The notes under the pieces are model-generated. The model searched no databases and was not told the DNA's origin. It was given only the letters and a program-made list of their open reading frames with translations. From the NCBI GenBank assembly GCA_016713785.1, contig JADJOM010000003.1, positions 2,189,501 to 2,253,500 of the forward strand: a stretch of 64,000 bases of DNA, given 5' to 3'. A program made the translations under genes and the position numbers. Of the stretch, positions 9,009-17,521 are shown piece after piece. The DNA comes from Gemmatimonadota bacterium (lineage in GTDB: Bacteria > Gemmatimonadota > Gemmatimonadetes > Gemmatimonadales > GWC2-71-9). Each line of letters opens with the position of its first letter. Position 1 is the first letter of the stretch.

Positions 9009-10236
9009 TCACTGCCATGCCGGGACCCGGTCCCCGAAGAGGAGCCGGATGTGCCGCAGCGCCTCCACCCAGTGCTGCGGCGTGCCGAGCTTCGCCTGCG
9101 CGTTCCGCAGCGCCAGGTACAGCAGTTTGCTCGCCGCCTCCGCGGAGGGGAAGTGCCCCCGCACCTTGAGGCTCTTCCGCAGCGTCCGGTGCAGGCTCTC
9201 GATCGCGTTGGTCGAGTAGAGCAGCCGCCGGACCGGCACCGGGTACGCCAGCGCCGGGGCCAGCCGCTCCCAGTGCCGCTGCCACAGCGCCGTGATCTCC
9301 GAATGTGCTTGGCCCAGGGGACTCGCGGCCCAGTCGGCGAGGGCCTGCTGCGCGGCCGCCTCGCCTGGCGCCTGGTAGATCCCCGCAGGGCGCTCGCCAC
9401 CGCCTTCCGCTCCCGCCAGTTCACCTGCGCCAGGCTCTGCCGCACCAGGTGCACCACGCACTGGTGCACCACCGTCTGGGGAAAGACCGCGTGGATGGCG
9501 TCCGGAAAGCCGGGCAGCCCATCCACCAGCGCGATCAGGATGTCCTGCACCCCGCGCCCCTGCAGGTCGCTCAGCACCCGCTGCCAGAAGGCCGCCCCCT
9601 CCGCCGCCGCGAGCCAGAAACCCAGCACCTCCTTCTCGCCGCTCGGCCGGATGCCCAGCGCCAGGTAGATCACCTGCTGCTGCACCAGCCCCTCGGTCCG
9701 GATCTTCACGCGGAGCCCGTCGAGCACGACGGCGATGTACACCGGCTCCAGCGGCCGCTGCTGCCACGCCGCCGCCTCGGCCAGCACCGCGTCGGTCACC
9801 GCCGTGATCACCGCCGGCGACACCTCCACCTGGTAGCACTCCTCCAGGTGCGCCTGCAGCTCCCGCACCGTCAGGCCCCGGGCGTAGAGCGACAGGACCT
9901 TCTGGTCGAAGCCCGGCAGCCGGCGCACCCCCTTGGGCACGAAGGCCGGCGTGAAGCTCCTCCCGGTCCCGCGGGATCGCCAGCGGCAGCGCCCCTCGTC
10001 GGTCAGCACCGTCTTGGGCGTGGTCCCGTTCCGGGCATTGCCGTCGGGCCCGCGGCCGGCCCCGGGGCGTACCCCAGGTGCTCAGTCAGCTCCGCCTGCA
10101 GCACCCGCTCGACCATCCGCTGTTTCAGCCGCCGGAACACCGCCTCGAGCTGCTCCGGCGTCTGCACCTGGGCCAGCAGGGTCTCCAGGGCAGCAGCCTC
10201 CTGCGGGTCCGCGGCCGGGCGCTTCTTCCGTGCCAT
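9009..10236 (-). CDS. IS256-family (MULE-like) DDE transposase, frameshifted twice
   Basis: Family hallmarks in order: RMVERVLQAELTEHLGY, NGTTPKTVLTDEG, GFDQKVLSLYARGLTVRELQ, AVVLDGLRVKIR (first catalytic Asp), DILIALVDGLPGFPDAI (second Asp), VHQCVVHLVRQSL, and RLLYSTNAIESLHRTLRK (catalytic Glu). It carries two frame breaks, near 10045 and near 9380; each is repaired by one added G in a homopolymer, giving a normal 409-aa transposase. So it may be active in the organism. The ATG at 10236 has a strong GGAGGGG Shine-Dalgarno. It is the only gene of the element. Confidence 0.85.
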
Positions 10237-10261
10237 ATCCCCTCCTCCCTCCCTAGGATAT

Positions 10262-10288
10262 GGCTCATACACAAACTTTCAAACACTC
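10262..10288. repeat. Right terminal inverted repeat of the IS256-family element
   Basis: 27 bp starting GGCTCATACACA, upstream of the transposase start. It is the reverse complement of the left end at its inner 12 and outer 6 bases. Confidence 0.7.
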
Positions 10289-10311
10289 CCGGCTTCCCCA
10301 CGCCCTGTCCT

Positions 10312-10494
10312 TCCGAGGGCGCGCAGCGACCGCGAGCTCGCGGCTGAAGCCGCGGCTCGGCCTCAGGCGCTGAAGCGCCGGCCGGCCACGCCCCCCCGTC
10401 ATTCCGAGGGCGCGCAGCGACCGAGGAATCCCTGCGGGTTCGGCGCGGACTTCGAGGGATCCCTCGGGCCTGCGGCCCTCGGGATGACAGGTGA
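10312..10494. repeat. REP-like repeat pair (two unit types)
   Basis: First unit (about 10312-10391) carries nested palindromes CGCGGCTGAAGCCGCG and GGCGCTGAAGCGCC. Second unit (10398-10494) starts GTCATTCCGAGG and ends CCCTCGGGATGACAGG, so its ends are inverted repeats, with inner arms AGGAATCCCT and AGGGATCCCT. Near-identical copies recur at 12822-13096 and 14769-14990. This gap of about 360 bp holds no gene. Confidence 0.75.
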
Positions 10495-10620
10495 GTGGCT
10501 TCCGTCGTACCGCCATACCGCCCCGCGACACGCCGCGCGGAACCGCACCGACCGGCGTCGGCGCGGTACGTCCAGCCCGTCGCCCCGGTGCACGATGGGG
10601 GCATGGCCGCCTCCCACGTC

Positions 10621-10649
10621 TTGCCCGCGTGTATATACACGCTGTATAT
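10621..10649 (+). promoter_or_regulatory. brnTA promoter with a palindromic operator in its spacer
   Basis: TTGCCC (10621-10626), 16-bp spacer, TGTATA (10643-10648). The spacer holds a perfect 12-bp palindrome, GTGTATATACAC at 10629-10640. BrnA-type antitoxins autorepress their operons, so this is the obvious operator candidate. The -10 ends one base before the annotated ATG, which implies that translation really starts at the GTG at 10662 on a leaderless mRNA, or that the promoter call is shifted. Confidence 0.5.
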
Positions 10650-10979
10650 ATGACGCCGGGCGTGACGTGGGATCCGGCCAAGCGGCGAAGCAACCTGGCC
10701 AAGCACGGCATCGACTTCGTCGACGCCGCCCTGGTGTTCGAGGGGTTGGCCCTGCACCGCCCCGACCTGCGCCGGGCGTACGGGGAACCCCGGTTCGTGG
10801 CAACCGGACCGGTGGCGGGTCGGTTGCTGGTGGTGGTGTACTCCCTGCGTGACGCGACCCTCAGGATCATCTCGGCGCGGAGGGCCAATGCCCGCGAAAC
10901 GAAAGCGTACCGTTCGGTCCGGCTCGAAGGGCCGGCGGGGCCGGACGGACTGGGACCGGGTGGATCGGCAGACCGATGA
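10650..10979 (+). CDS. brnT: BrnT-family ribonuclease toxin
   Basis: About 109 aa. BrnT features: TWDPAKRRSNLAKHGIDFVDAALVFE at the N-terminus and LRIISARRANARE near the C-terminus, the family's Arg-rich finish. BrnT toxins adopt a RelE-like fold and cleave RNA. The toxin gene precedes the antitoxin, the usual order for BrnTA. The last 30 codons run 92 bp into brnA in another frame, longer than the usual small overlap, so the C-terminal tail after about residue 78 may come from a frame error. Start ATG 10650, or GTG 10662 if the transcript is leaderless. Confidence 0.8.
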   Translation: MTPGVTWDPAKRRSNLAKHGIDFVDAALVFEGLALHRPDLRRAYGEPRFVATGPVAGRLLVVVYSLRDATLRIISARRANARETKAYRSVRLEGPAGPDGLGPGGSADR

Positions 10980-11229
10980 CGAGATCGCCGCGGCGGTGGC
11001 GGGCGATCCGGATGCGGCGCCGCTCCTCCCGGCGGCGTGGTTCCGCGCGGCGACGCCGCTCCCGCCGCTCACCAAGCAGGGGGTCTTCCTGCGCCTGGAC
11101 CCGGATGTACTGGCGTGGTTCAAGGCGGGGGGGCCGGGCTACCAGACCCGAATCAACCAGGCGCTCCGGGTCTTCATGCAGGCGCACCTGGGGCGGGCGG
11201 GAACCGCGCGGGCGCACCGTAAGGCGTGA
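10888..11229 (+). CDS. brnA: BrnA-family antitoxin
   Basis: 113 aa. A basic N-terminus (MPAKRKRTVRSGSKGRRGRTDWDRV) leads into TDDEIAAAVAGDPDAAPL, then the BrnA ribbon-helix-helix-like end: TKQGVFLRLDPDVLAWFKAGGPGYQTRINQALRVFM. This C-terminal motif binds DNA in BrnA and the flexible part neutralises BrnT. It overlaps brnT by 92 bp, which fits a co-translated operon. It is flanked by REP-like repeats on both sides, a common spot for mobile toxin-antitoxin modules. Confidence 0.85.
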   Translation: MPAKRKRTVRSGSKGRRGRTDWDRVDRQTDDEIAAAVAGDPDAAPLLPAAWFRAATPLPPLTKQGVFLRLDPDVLAWFKAGGPGYQTRINQALRVFMQAHLGRAGTARAHRKA

Positions 11230-11255
11230 AGGGAAGCGGCGGCTCGGCGGCAAGG

Positions 11256-11352
11256 ATGGCTGGCATTCCGAGGACGCGCCGCGGCCGAGGAATCCCTTGA
11301 ACACGGCACGGGCTCCGTCGCCGCTACCGCCCTACCGCCCTACCGCCATTCA
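11256..11352. repeat. REP fragment followed by (CTACCGCC)n tract
   Basis: GGCATTCCGAGGACGCGCCGC... is a half copy of the GTCATTCCGAGG element, followed near 11328-11350 by CTACCGCC octamer repeats. It occupies the gap between brnA and the first Uma2 gene. Confidence 0.55.
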
Positions 11353-11361
11353 GCCGCACCC

Positions 11362-11919
11362 CTACAGCGGCCGGAAGAGCTCCGGCAGCGGGATCTGGAG
11401 CGGTTGCCGCGCCCCGGCGGGGTGCCAGGTGAGCTGGCGGGCCTCGAAGAGGGGGCAGGACGGCGTCCGGGGTCCAGACCTCGACCTGCGCCCGTTCCGG
11501 GTCGACGATCCAATACAGCGGCACGCGCGCCTCCTGGTAGCGCCGCCGCTTGGTGAAGCGATCGGCGCGCGCGGTCGAAGGGCTCAGCACCTCGATGACC
11601 AGCAGCAGGTGCTGCATGGCGCCCCAGTCGAGGTGCGCGATTGCGCCGGATCCACGACGAAGAGATCGGGCTGCACGAGGGTGCCGGGGTCCCAGCTGAT
11701 GTCGGCGGGACTCAGCCAGACGTGGCCGACCGACTCGGTATCGAGATAGGCCGCGAGGCGCAGGTGGAGTCGCTGCACAACGAGCTGGTGAGGGGCCCGC
11801 GGCGCCGGGGTCACCAGCAGCTCCCCGTGGACGACCTCGTAGCGCCGGCCGTCGTCGGGCAGCTCCCGCGCCATCGCGGCCGTCCAGTAGGCGGGTTCGG
11901 TCGTCTCGGGCATACCCAT
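11362..11919 (-). CDS. Uma2 family endonuclease (frameshifted)
   Basis: PD-(D/E)XK nuclease of the Uma2/DUF820 family: DGRRYEVVHGELLVTPAP, VQPDLFVV (Asp), LLLVIEVLSPST (Glu), the KRRRYQEARVPLYWIVDPERAQVEVW block and a C-terminal LFRPL. The coding potential switches frame near 11640 and again near 11455, and all blocks are present, so the protein is probably intact in the organism at about 186 residues. Uma2 proteins are numerous in cyanobacteria and other environmental phyla and their targets are unknown. It is divergent from a second Uma2 gene; ATG at 11919 or 11913. Confidence 0.7.
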
Positions 11920-12166
11920 GAGATTCGCCTCGGCAGCGATAGGGCGCAACTCGGCATCGGCCACGGTACGAGGCGACCGTCGGGAATCGGGTATCCCAAC
12001 AACGCCGAGTGGTCCGAATGCGCGTGTTTCGATACCTTGCCCGTACCCCTACCGGCCTACCGTGTTTGCCGCTCCGGCCTGCGTCACCATGATGCCCTGG
12101 CCAGGCGCGGCCGCCCCCATCGTGGCCGATGCCGAGTTGCCCACCCTGTCGCCGAGCCGCCATACT

Positions 12167-12724
12167 ATGGTCATGTCCCTCTCCGCGCGCGGGTACACGG
12201 TGGCCGAGGTGCTGGGGTTCCCGGCCGATGGGCGGCGGTACGAGCTCGTGGGTGGCGGGCTGCTCGTGACGCCGGCGCCGGAGCCCCGGCACCAGGAGCT
12301 GCTGCGGCGGCTGGTGGTGCGGCTCAGCCTGTACCTCGAGGCGCAGCCGGAGCCGTTCCGCCTGGTGGCGAGTCCGGCGGATGTTTCCGGGATGCGCAGA
12401 CGCTGGTGCAGCCGGACCTGTTCGTGGTGCCGGCGGCGCAGGCCACGAACGACTGGCGCACCTACCGGGACCTGCGGCTGGCGGTGGAGATCGTCTCCCC
12501 GGGCTCACGCCGGATGGACCGGGTGGAGAAGCGCCGGCTCTACCAGGCGCAGGGCGTCGGGAGCTACTGGATCGTCGACCCGGAGGCGCGGTTGGTGGAG
12601 GTGTGGGGCCCCTGGCGACGACCGCCCCGAGGTGGTGACCGACGAGCTGTGCTGGCGAGTCTCCCCCGCGTCTGCGGAGTTCCGGCTGGGGGTGGAGTCG
12701 TTGTTCGAGGGGATGCCGGGGTAG
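12167..12724 (+). CDS. Uma2 family endonuclease, second copy (frameshifted)
   Basis: Same family as the divergent neighbour: TVAEVLGFPADGRRYELVGGGLLVTPAPEPRH, VQPDLFVVPAAQ (Asp), LRLAVEIVSPGSRRMDR (Glu), KRRLYQAQGVGSYWIVDPEARLVEVW and RLGVESLFEG at the end. Frame switches lie near 12390 and 12610. The two copies are similar but not identical in their motifs, suggesting an old duplication. Whether the pair acts together is unknown. Start ATG 12167 or 12173. Confidence 0.7.
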   Translation: MVMSLSARGYTVAEVLGFPADGRRYELVGGGLLVTPAPEPRHQELLRRLVVRLSLYLEAQPEPFRLVASPADVSGMRRRWCSRTCSWCRRRRPRTTGAPTGTCGWRWRSSPRAHAGWTGWRSAGSTRRRASGATGSSTRRRGWWRCGAPGDDRPEVVTDELCWRVSPASAEFRLGVESLFEGMPG

Positions 12725-12726
12725 GG

Positions 12727-12812
12727 CTGGGCTCGGCGGTTCGGCGGTTCGGCGGCTCGGCGGCTCGGCGGCTCGGCGGCTCGGCGGCTCGGCGGCTCGG
12801 CGGTTCGTCACG
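12727..12812. repeat. (GGCGGCTC)n octamer microsatellite
   Basis: About ten tandem GGCGGCTC/GGCGGTTC units just after the Uma2 stop codon. The same octamer occurs inside nadE and in the ABC permease at 61989-62855. Confidence 0.8.
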
Positions 12813-12821
12813 TGCCTTTCT

Positions 12822-13096
12822 TTCCGAGGGAGCGCAGCGGCCGCGAGCTCGCGGCTGAAGCCGCGGCTCGGCCTCAGGCGCTGAAGCGCCGGCCGGCCTC
12901 CCCTCTCTGTCATTCCGAGGGAGCGCAGCGACCGCGAGCTCGCGGCTGAAGCCGCGGCTCGGCATCAGGCGCTAAAGCGCCGGCCGGCCTCCCCTCTCTG
13001 TCATTCCGAGGGAGCGCAGCGACCGAGGAATCCCTGCGGGTTCGGCGCGGACTTCGAGGGATCCCTCGGGCCTGCGGCCCTCGGGATGACAGGTGA
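12822..13096. repeat. Three tandem REP-like units
   Basis: Two copies of the CGCGGCTGAAGCCGCG / GGCGCTGAAGCGCC unit (12822-12907, 12909-12991), then one GTCATTCCGAGG...GGGATGACAGG palindromic unit (12999-13093). Most of the 467-bp gap between the Uma2 and SEC-C genes is made of these plus octamers. Confidence 0.75.
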
Positions 13097-13116
13097 TGCC
13101 TGAGGGCCCGCCTCGC

Positions 13117-13194
13117 CCCTACCGCCCTACCGCCCTACCGCCTTACCGCCATACCGCCCCTATCGCCCCTACCGCCCTACCGCCGCACCCCCTA
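13117..13194. repeat. (CTACCGCC)n octamer microsatellite
   Basis: Repeated CTACCGCC with single-base variants (TTACCGCC, ATACCGCC, TATCGCCC) running up to the stop codon of the SEC-C gene. Confidence 0.75.
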
Positions 13195-14656
13195 CTCCCC
13201 TGCCCGGATCACCTCGAGCGGGGTGCGCCCCGGGAAGCCGGGGTGCGGGGTCTCCTGCCACGCCTGCCGCCGCTGCTCCAGCCGGGCCCTGACGTCCGCC
13301 GGCCGGGTCACGCCCGCGTGAATGAGTTCCTCCCGCCAGTCGAGCACCCGGCGGGTGAGTTCGGCCTCCAGCACGAGCCCGGTGGGTCCGAGCTCGGGCG
13401 GCCAATCGGGGTGCGGCAGGAGCAGCGCGCGGTCCATGAGGTCGTCCACGAGCCGCATCACCCACGCCTCGATGGCCCCATCCTCGGTGTCGCCCGCGGG
13501 GAAGGTCTCCCACCGTTCGGCGAAGGCGGCGCGGTCGGCCAGGATCGGCAGGGCCCAGAGGCACTCGATGCCCTGCTCCAGCAGGACCATGACGAGCTTC
13601 TCGAGGGACGACGGCAGCGCCTCCAGCGCGGTGGTCGAAAAGCCGGCCTCCGGGTCGAAGCAATCGAGATAGAGGAAGATGCGGAGGTCGAGCTCGCTCA
13701 GGGCCGCCCAGGGGACACCACTCTCCGCCAGCATGCCCCCATCCGCTCCACGTTGGCGGCGTGGAGCCCGCACGGTGCGGCGCGACATCCCTTCGGCGAG
13801 GGGCCGCTCCTCAAAGCGCCGCACCATGGCCAGCATCTCGGCGCCGAGCGCGTCGGGGTCGCGCGTCAGCAGGGCGGCGGCGGGCCGGGCGGCGGAGCCC
13901 TGGGGGAGCGCGGGGGTCAGGTGCTCCGGCAGCGGCCAGATGGCGTCCCAGGTGTCGCCGAGCACGCCGTCGTAGGAGCAGGTGATGCCGGTCGCGGGGT
14001 CGGTGAACTCCACCATGGCCTTGGGGCGCTCTCCCGAGGCCAGCAGCGGGCGCTCCTTCCGGATGAACGCGAGCGTGGCGCGCCAGCAGGCGGCGAGGGT
14101 CTCGGCCAGGAGGGGGGCCGAGTCGGCGCCGGGTGGCGCCTGCACCCAGGAGGATCGGCCAGGTGGCGCCGCGGGTATGGGGCCACCCGTGCGCGAGCAG
14201 TTCCCGCTGTCCCACCGGCGCCACCTGGTCGCGGGTCTCGAACCAGAGGCCGTGCCGCTGGCCGGTGAGCGGCGGTTCCGCCAGGGTGGTCGCGGCGGCG
14301 AGGGCGAAGTAGTCCTCCGGCTCCTCGTAGAGGTGCAGCGAGCCGCCCAGGTCATCGCTCGGGCCCTCGATGCTGAGGAGCCACTCCTCACCGTCGGGCA
14401 GGCAGAGGAAGAGGGGCTGGTCGGGGCCGACGGTGGCCCAGGGGCGGCGGCGAAGCACTCGGCGGCCGCATCGAGCAGGAGGCGGACCTCGGCGCGGGTG
14501 TAGCCCCAGCCCGCCCAGCACTCGCGGTCATCCACCGCCGTGGCGGGATCGGGGGCGCCGGGGTGGGCCCGCTCGGCGCCCTGGCGCCCGCAGCAGCTTG
14601 AGCTTGCGGCCGGAGCCGCAGGGGCAGGGACCGGTGCGACCGAGGGGCTCGATCAT
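13192..14656 (-). CDS. SEC-C metal-binding-motif protein (several frameshifts)
   Basis: The true N-terminus lies in two frames: MIEPLGRTGPCPCGSGRKLK followed after one base by CCGRQGAE, together a SEC-C zinc-binding motif (CxCxnCC). Downstream, PLFLCLPDGEEWLLSIEGPSDDL, YFALAAATTL, WATLAFIRKERPLL-type segments and a helical C-terminus (LFLYLDCFD-like and LVMVLLEQGIECLWALP) fall in alternating frames, with breaks near 14595, 14450 and 14150. SEC-C domains often mark zinc-dependent adaptors. The remaining roughly 450 residues match no family I recognise. The gene is probably intact but badly resolved. Confidence 0.55.
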
Positions 14657-14689
14657 GCCTCAAGGTACGGCGGGGGGTGGGCGGGGCAA

Positions 14690-14757
14690 GCGGGGGGAGA
14701 GGGGAAGGGGGGAACGGGAAGGGGGAAGCGGGAAGAGGGAAGCGGGAAGCCGAGGCT
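14690..14757. repeat. (GGGAAGC)n heptamer microsatellite
   Basis: Imperfect GGGAAGC/GGGAACG/GGGAAGG heptamers directly upstream of the SEC-C gene. Confidence 0.7.
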
Positions 14758-14768
14758 TCCCCCCTCCC

Positions 14769-14990
14769 TGTCATTCCGAGGGAGCGCAGCGACCGCGAGC
14801 TCGCGGCTGAAGCCGCGGCTCGGCCTCAGGCGCTAAAGCGCCGGCCGGCCACGCCTCCCCGTCATTCCGAGGGCGCGCAGCGACCGCGAGCTCGCGGCTG
14901 AAGCCGCGGCTCGGCATCAGGCGCTGAAGCGCCGGCCGGCCACGCCTCCTTGTCATTCGGAGGGAGCGCAGCGACCGAGGATTCCCTCGA
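14769..14990. repeat. REP-like units, third cluster
   Basis: Two CGCGGCTGAAGCCGCG-type units (about 14775-14853 and 14861-14944) and a truncated GTCATTCGGAGG unit ending GAGGATTCCCT. They are nearly identical to the clusters at 10312 and 12822. Octamer CTACCGCC repeats follow at 15012-15045. Confidence 0.7.
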
Positions 14991-15045
14991 ACCCGGCAAG
15001 GGCTCCGTCGGCGCCCCTACCGCCCTACCGCCCTACCGCCCCCCC

Positions 15046-16135
15046 GTGGCACGACGAACGGCTGACGTCTCCACCCGGGAGTCGCGTGATCTCGTGTGAA
15101 CACGCCGTCCGTCCGCCGGCCACGGTCCTGCAACGCCAATCGCCCCACCCGTCGCATGTGCGCGCAGGTGGGGCGATCGGCTCCCCGTGGGAGGTGGACT
15201 GGACCGGTGGCCTCACGGTCCCGGCTCGGTGCCTCCCGCCTGCGTCATGTTATCCTGCCGGTCCCACGCCTCCCCTTCCCTGCCTTTGCGCCCCGCGGCT
15301 CGAATGGCTCGCCCGTCGGCCCCGCGCCCGTGCCGGCCGCATCGGCAAGGCGATGCCGGCCGAACAGGACGAGCCCCGGCCCCGGCCGCGGGCGTAGCTG
15401 GCGCTGCCGCGGGGGGCCGAGTGGCCGCGCGGGGCGGAACGGGTGGGGCATGACACGGCGGGCGTCATGGGACGGCCAGGGCTCCAGTTGGTGGCACGGT
15501 GGTACGGGTACCGAAACGCAAAAAGTCGCGTCTCCGAGGTCTCCGGCAGCGAACGAAGTTCGGCTGCGGCGGCGCTGGTCCCGCCCGGTGGGCGGGTGTC
15601 AGGCCGATGACCTACGGGACGCGACTCCCGGACAACGGGGAACAGTCTAGCAAACACACCGGCCACGCGCAAGGGTTGAGTTCCATCCGGCCTGGCTTCC
15701 CACTCGTTGATGGCATGCCTCACACCATTGCCGATGCGCCTGGGCCGCGCCGGCACCAGACACGACCCGACAACCGGTGCAGGCTGCGAGCGGGTTGGGT
15801 CAGCCGTGCTCTGCGGGCCGGCGCAGGTGCGGTTTCCTCTGCTGAACTGGCCTTCCCAGAGGCTCGGAACTTGCGGAGATACGGGCGCCTCACACGTCGA
15901 CCCCGCTGAATCTGCATCACACAGCCTCACTGCGGGGCCGGGAGGCCGCTTCCATGGCGGAAATCCCGCACGCGTCACGGTTCATGCATCCGAGAGACCG
16001 GTGTCTCGGACCGGGACGAGGCCCGCTGTCGAAGCATCGCAACAACAAGTGGAAGTCACTCGAGTCTGCCAGTCCGCAGCCGTGTCACAGGCTCATGCGA
16101 CCATAGGTCTCCCCTTACCCACCTGGAGGCTGACT
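15046..16135. other. Gene-free stretch with one strong stem-loop
   Basis: No frame in these roughly 1.1 kb looks like protein: the open frames are Arg/Pro/Ser-rich with no motif. The one clear structure is an 11-bp perfect stem, ATCGCCCCACC (15139-15149) with GGTGGGGCGAT (15167-15177) around a 17-base loop, without a T-tract. The right end holds the Shine-Dalgarno of the next gene. Confidence 0.4.
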
Positions 16136-17377
16136 GTGAACCGACGAGCTTCGATCGCACTTCTTGCCCTCTCCGGCATCCTGGGGTGTGACGCCACCGA
16201 GCCTACAGCCACCGCGGCTGCGGGAGCTGCGCCCGCGAGCGTTGGCGCCGAGGCGATTTCCCGAATCGACATGGGCACCCTCGGCGGGGCCAATGCCTGG
16301 GCATCGGATATCAACAACGCAGGGACGGCAGTCGGATGGTCCGACACGCCGCAGGGGACGATGCGGGGGTTCCGATGGACGTCCAAGAGTGGAATGGTGG
16401 CCCTGCCGCTCCTACCCGGCCACCAGTGGAGCCGGGCGGACCAGATCACGCCCGCCGGGACTATCCTCGGGGTGAGCGATACGACTGGCGGATCGGGGCA
16501 GCCGGTCACGTGGAATGCGCTGGGTGTGCCCTCGCGACTCAAGGTACCGTACCCGGCGGGCAGTACCTACGGCTGGATCACGGCCATCAATGACCTCCGG
16601 CAAGCAACCGGTGGAGCCGGCAACAGCGATATCTCAGCCAAAGGGTTCTTCTGGAGCCGGCAGACGGGCCTGCTCGACCTGATTCAACCAGGTTTAGGGC
16701 ACAATGAGGTTTACCCCGCGGACATGACCGCGTATGGAGTCGTGATCGGCTCATATGTCGACTGCGCGGTGGGCTGCTGGTACCGCCCTTTCACCTGGTC
16801 TCTACTCACCGGGTTCGTCAGCCTTGGTCAGCCTCCGGAAGCTGACCCCTACGGGCACTTCGGCGGCGGTCAGATGAATGAATTGGGTGAGTACGTCGGG
16901 TGGGGGGATGCCCCACTCTCCGGTGGGCTCTACTCGTACTCGTGGGGGCCGATACACGGGTTCAAGATCCTCCCGCCCTTCGACCCGACGGCCGAAGAGG
17001 TGGCGTTTGGGTCAGACATTGACCTCTTCGGCAGGGTCGTGGGCCAGGTTCTGCTGGAAGTGTCGGACGTCAGCCGCCCGGTCGTCTGGCCAGTGTCGGG
17101 AGGGGTGGTAGACCTCGCACCCACGGATCCTTCGAGCGCCTTCGCGATTGCCATCAACGACAAGGGGATCGTCGTCGGAGGCACCCTCACGGCATCGGGC
17201 TACCACGCTACGGCATGGAAGCTCCCCCCCGGGCTCCTGGCGACGCCGTCGCCGCAGCCCCGAAGCGTGCAAGGGTCTGTCCCAGCTGGAACCTCCCGCC
17301 TCGCCGCGTGCTTCGATCGGAAGGCGGCGGCAGGCGGGCGCATTGCCTTCATCGAATGCGTCTCACAGACGCGGTAG
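16136..17377 (+). CDS. HAF-repeat secreted lipoprotein
   Basis: 413 aa from GTG 16136, which has a GGAGG seven bases upstream. The N-terminus (RRASIALLALSGILGC) is a lipoprotein signal with the lipidated Cys near residue 20. The body holds repeated HAF-type units: MGTLGGANAWASDINNAGTAVGWS, AFAIAINDKGIVVGG and related segments about every 50-60 residues, each with the IN(D/N)xGxxVG core. This family forms extracellular beta-propeller-like repeats of unknown role. The frame is open well upstream (to about 15707), but that part has no signal or coding character. Confidence 0.75.
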   Translation: MNRRASIALLALSGILGCDATEPTATAAAGAAPASVGAEAISRIDMGTLGGANAWASDINNAGTAVGWSDTPQGTMRGFRWTSKSGMVALPLLPGHQWSRADQITPAGTILGVSDTTGGSGQPVTWNALGVPSRLKVPYPAGSTYGWITAINDLRQATGGAGNSDISAKGFFWSRQTGLLDLIQPGLGHNEVYPADMTAYGVVIGSYVDCAVGCWYRPFTWSLLTGFVSLGQPPEADPYGHFGGGQMNELGEYVGWGDAPLSGGLYSYSWGPIHGFKILPPFDPTAEEVAFGSDIDLFGRVVGQVLLEVSDVSRPVVWPVSGGVVDLAPTDPSSAFAIAINDKGIVVGGTLTASGYHATAWKLPPGLLATPSPQPRSVQGSVPAGTSRLAACFDRKAAAGGRIAFIECVSQTR

Positions 17378-17521
17378 TTGCCGGCCTGAGGCCAGGGAGC
17401 GATGGATCACGGCGGGGCTCCCTGGTCTCGCACCACATCAGGCGATTGACGCCGCCCTGACGGCCCACTACTACCCTCTGGAGAGGCACCTCCGAGCGCC
17501 CACCTCTGCCCTGGGCCCCCG

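Larger units (their letters stand above)
8978..10288 (-). mobile_element. IS256-family insertion sequence
   Basis: About 1.31 kb, the usual IS256 size, containing one transposase gene bounded by imperfect 27-bp terminal inverted repeats at 8978-9004 and 10262-10288. The inner 12 bases (TGTGTATGAGCC) and the outer 6 (GAGTGT) match perfectly between the ends. I find no 8-bp target duplication in the immediate flanks (GCGCGGGG on the left, CCGGCTTC on the right), so insertion is old, the ends are slightly off, or one flank was rearranged. Confidence 0.8.

Noticed and set aside
15250..15978. 242-residue minus-strand open frame
   Set aside because: No motif, biased composition, no ribosome site, and nothing in common with its neighbours.
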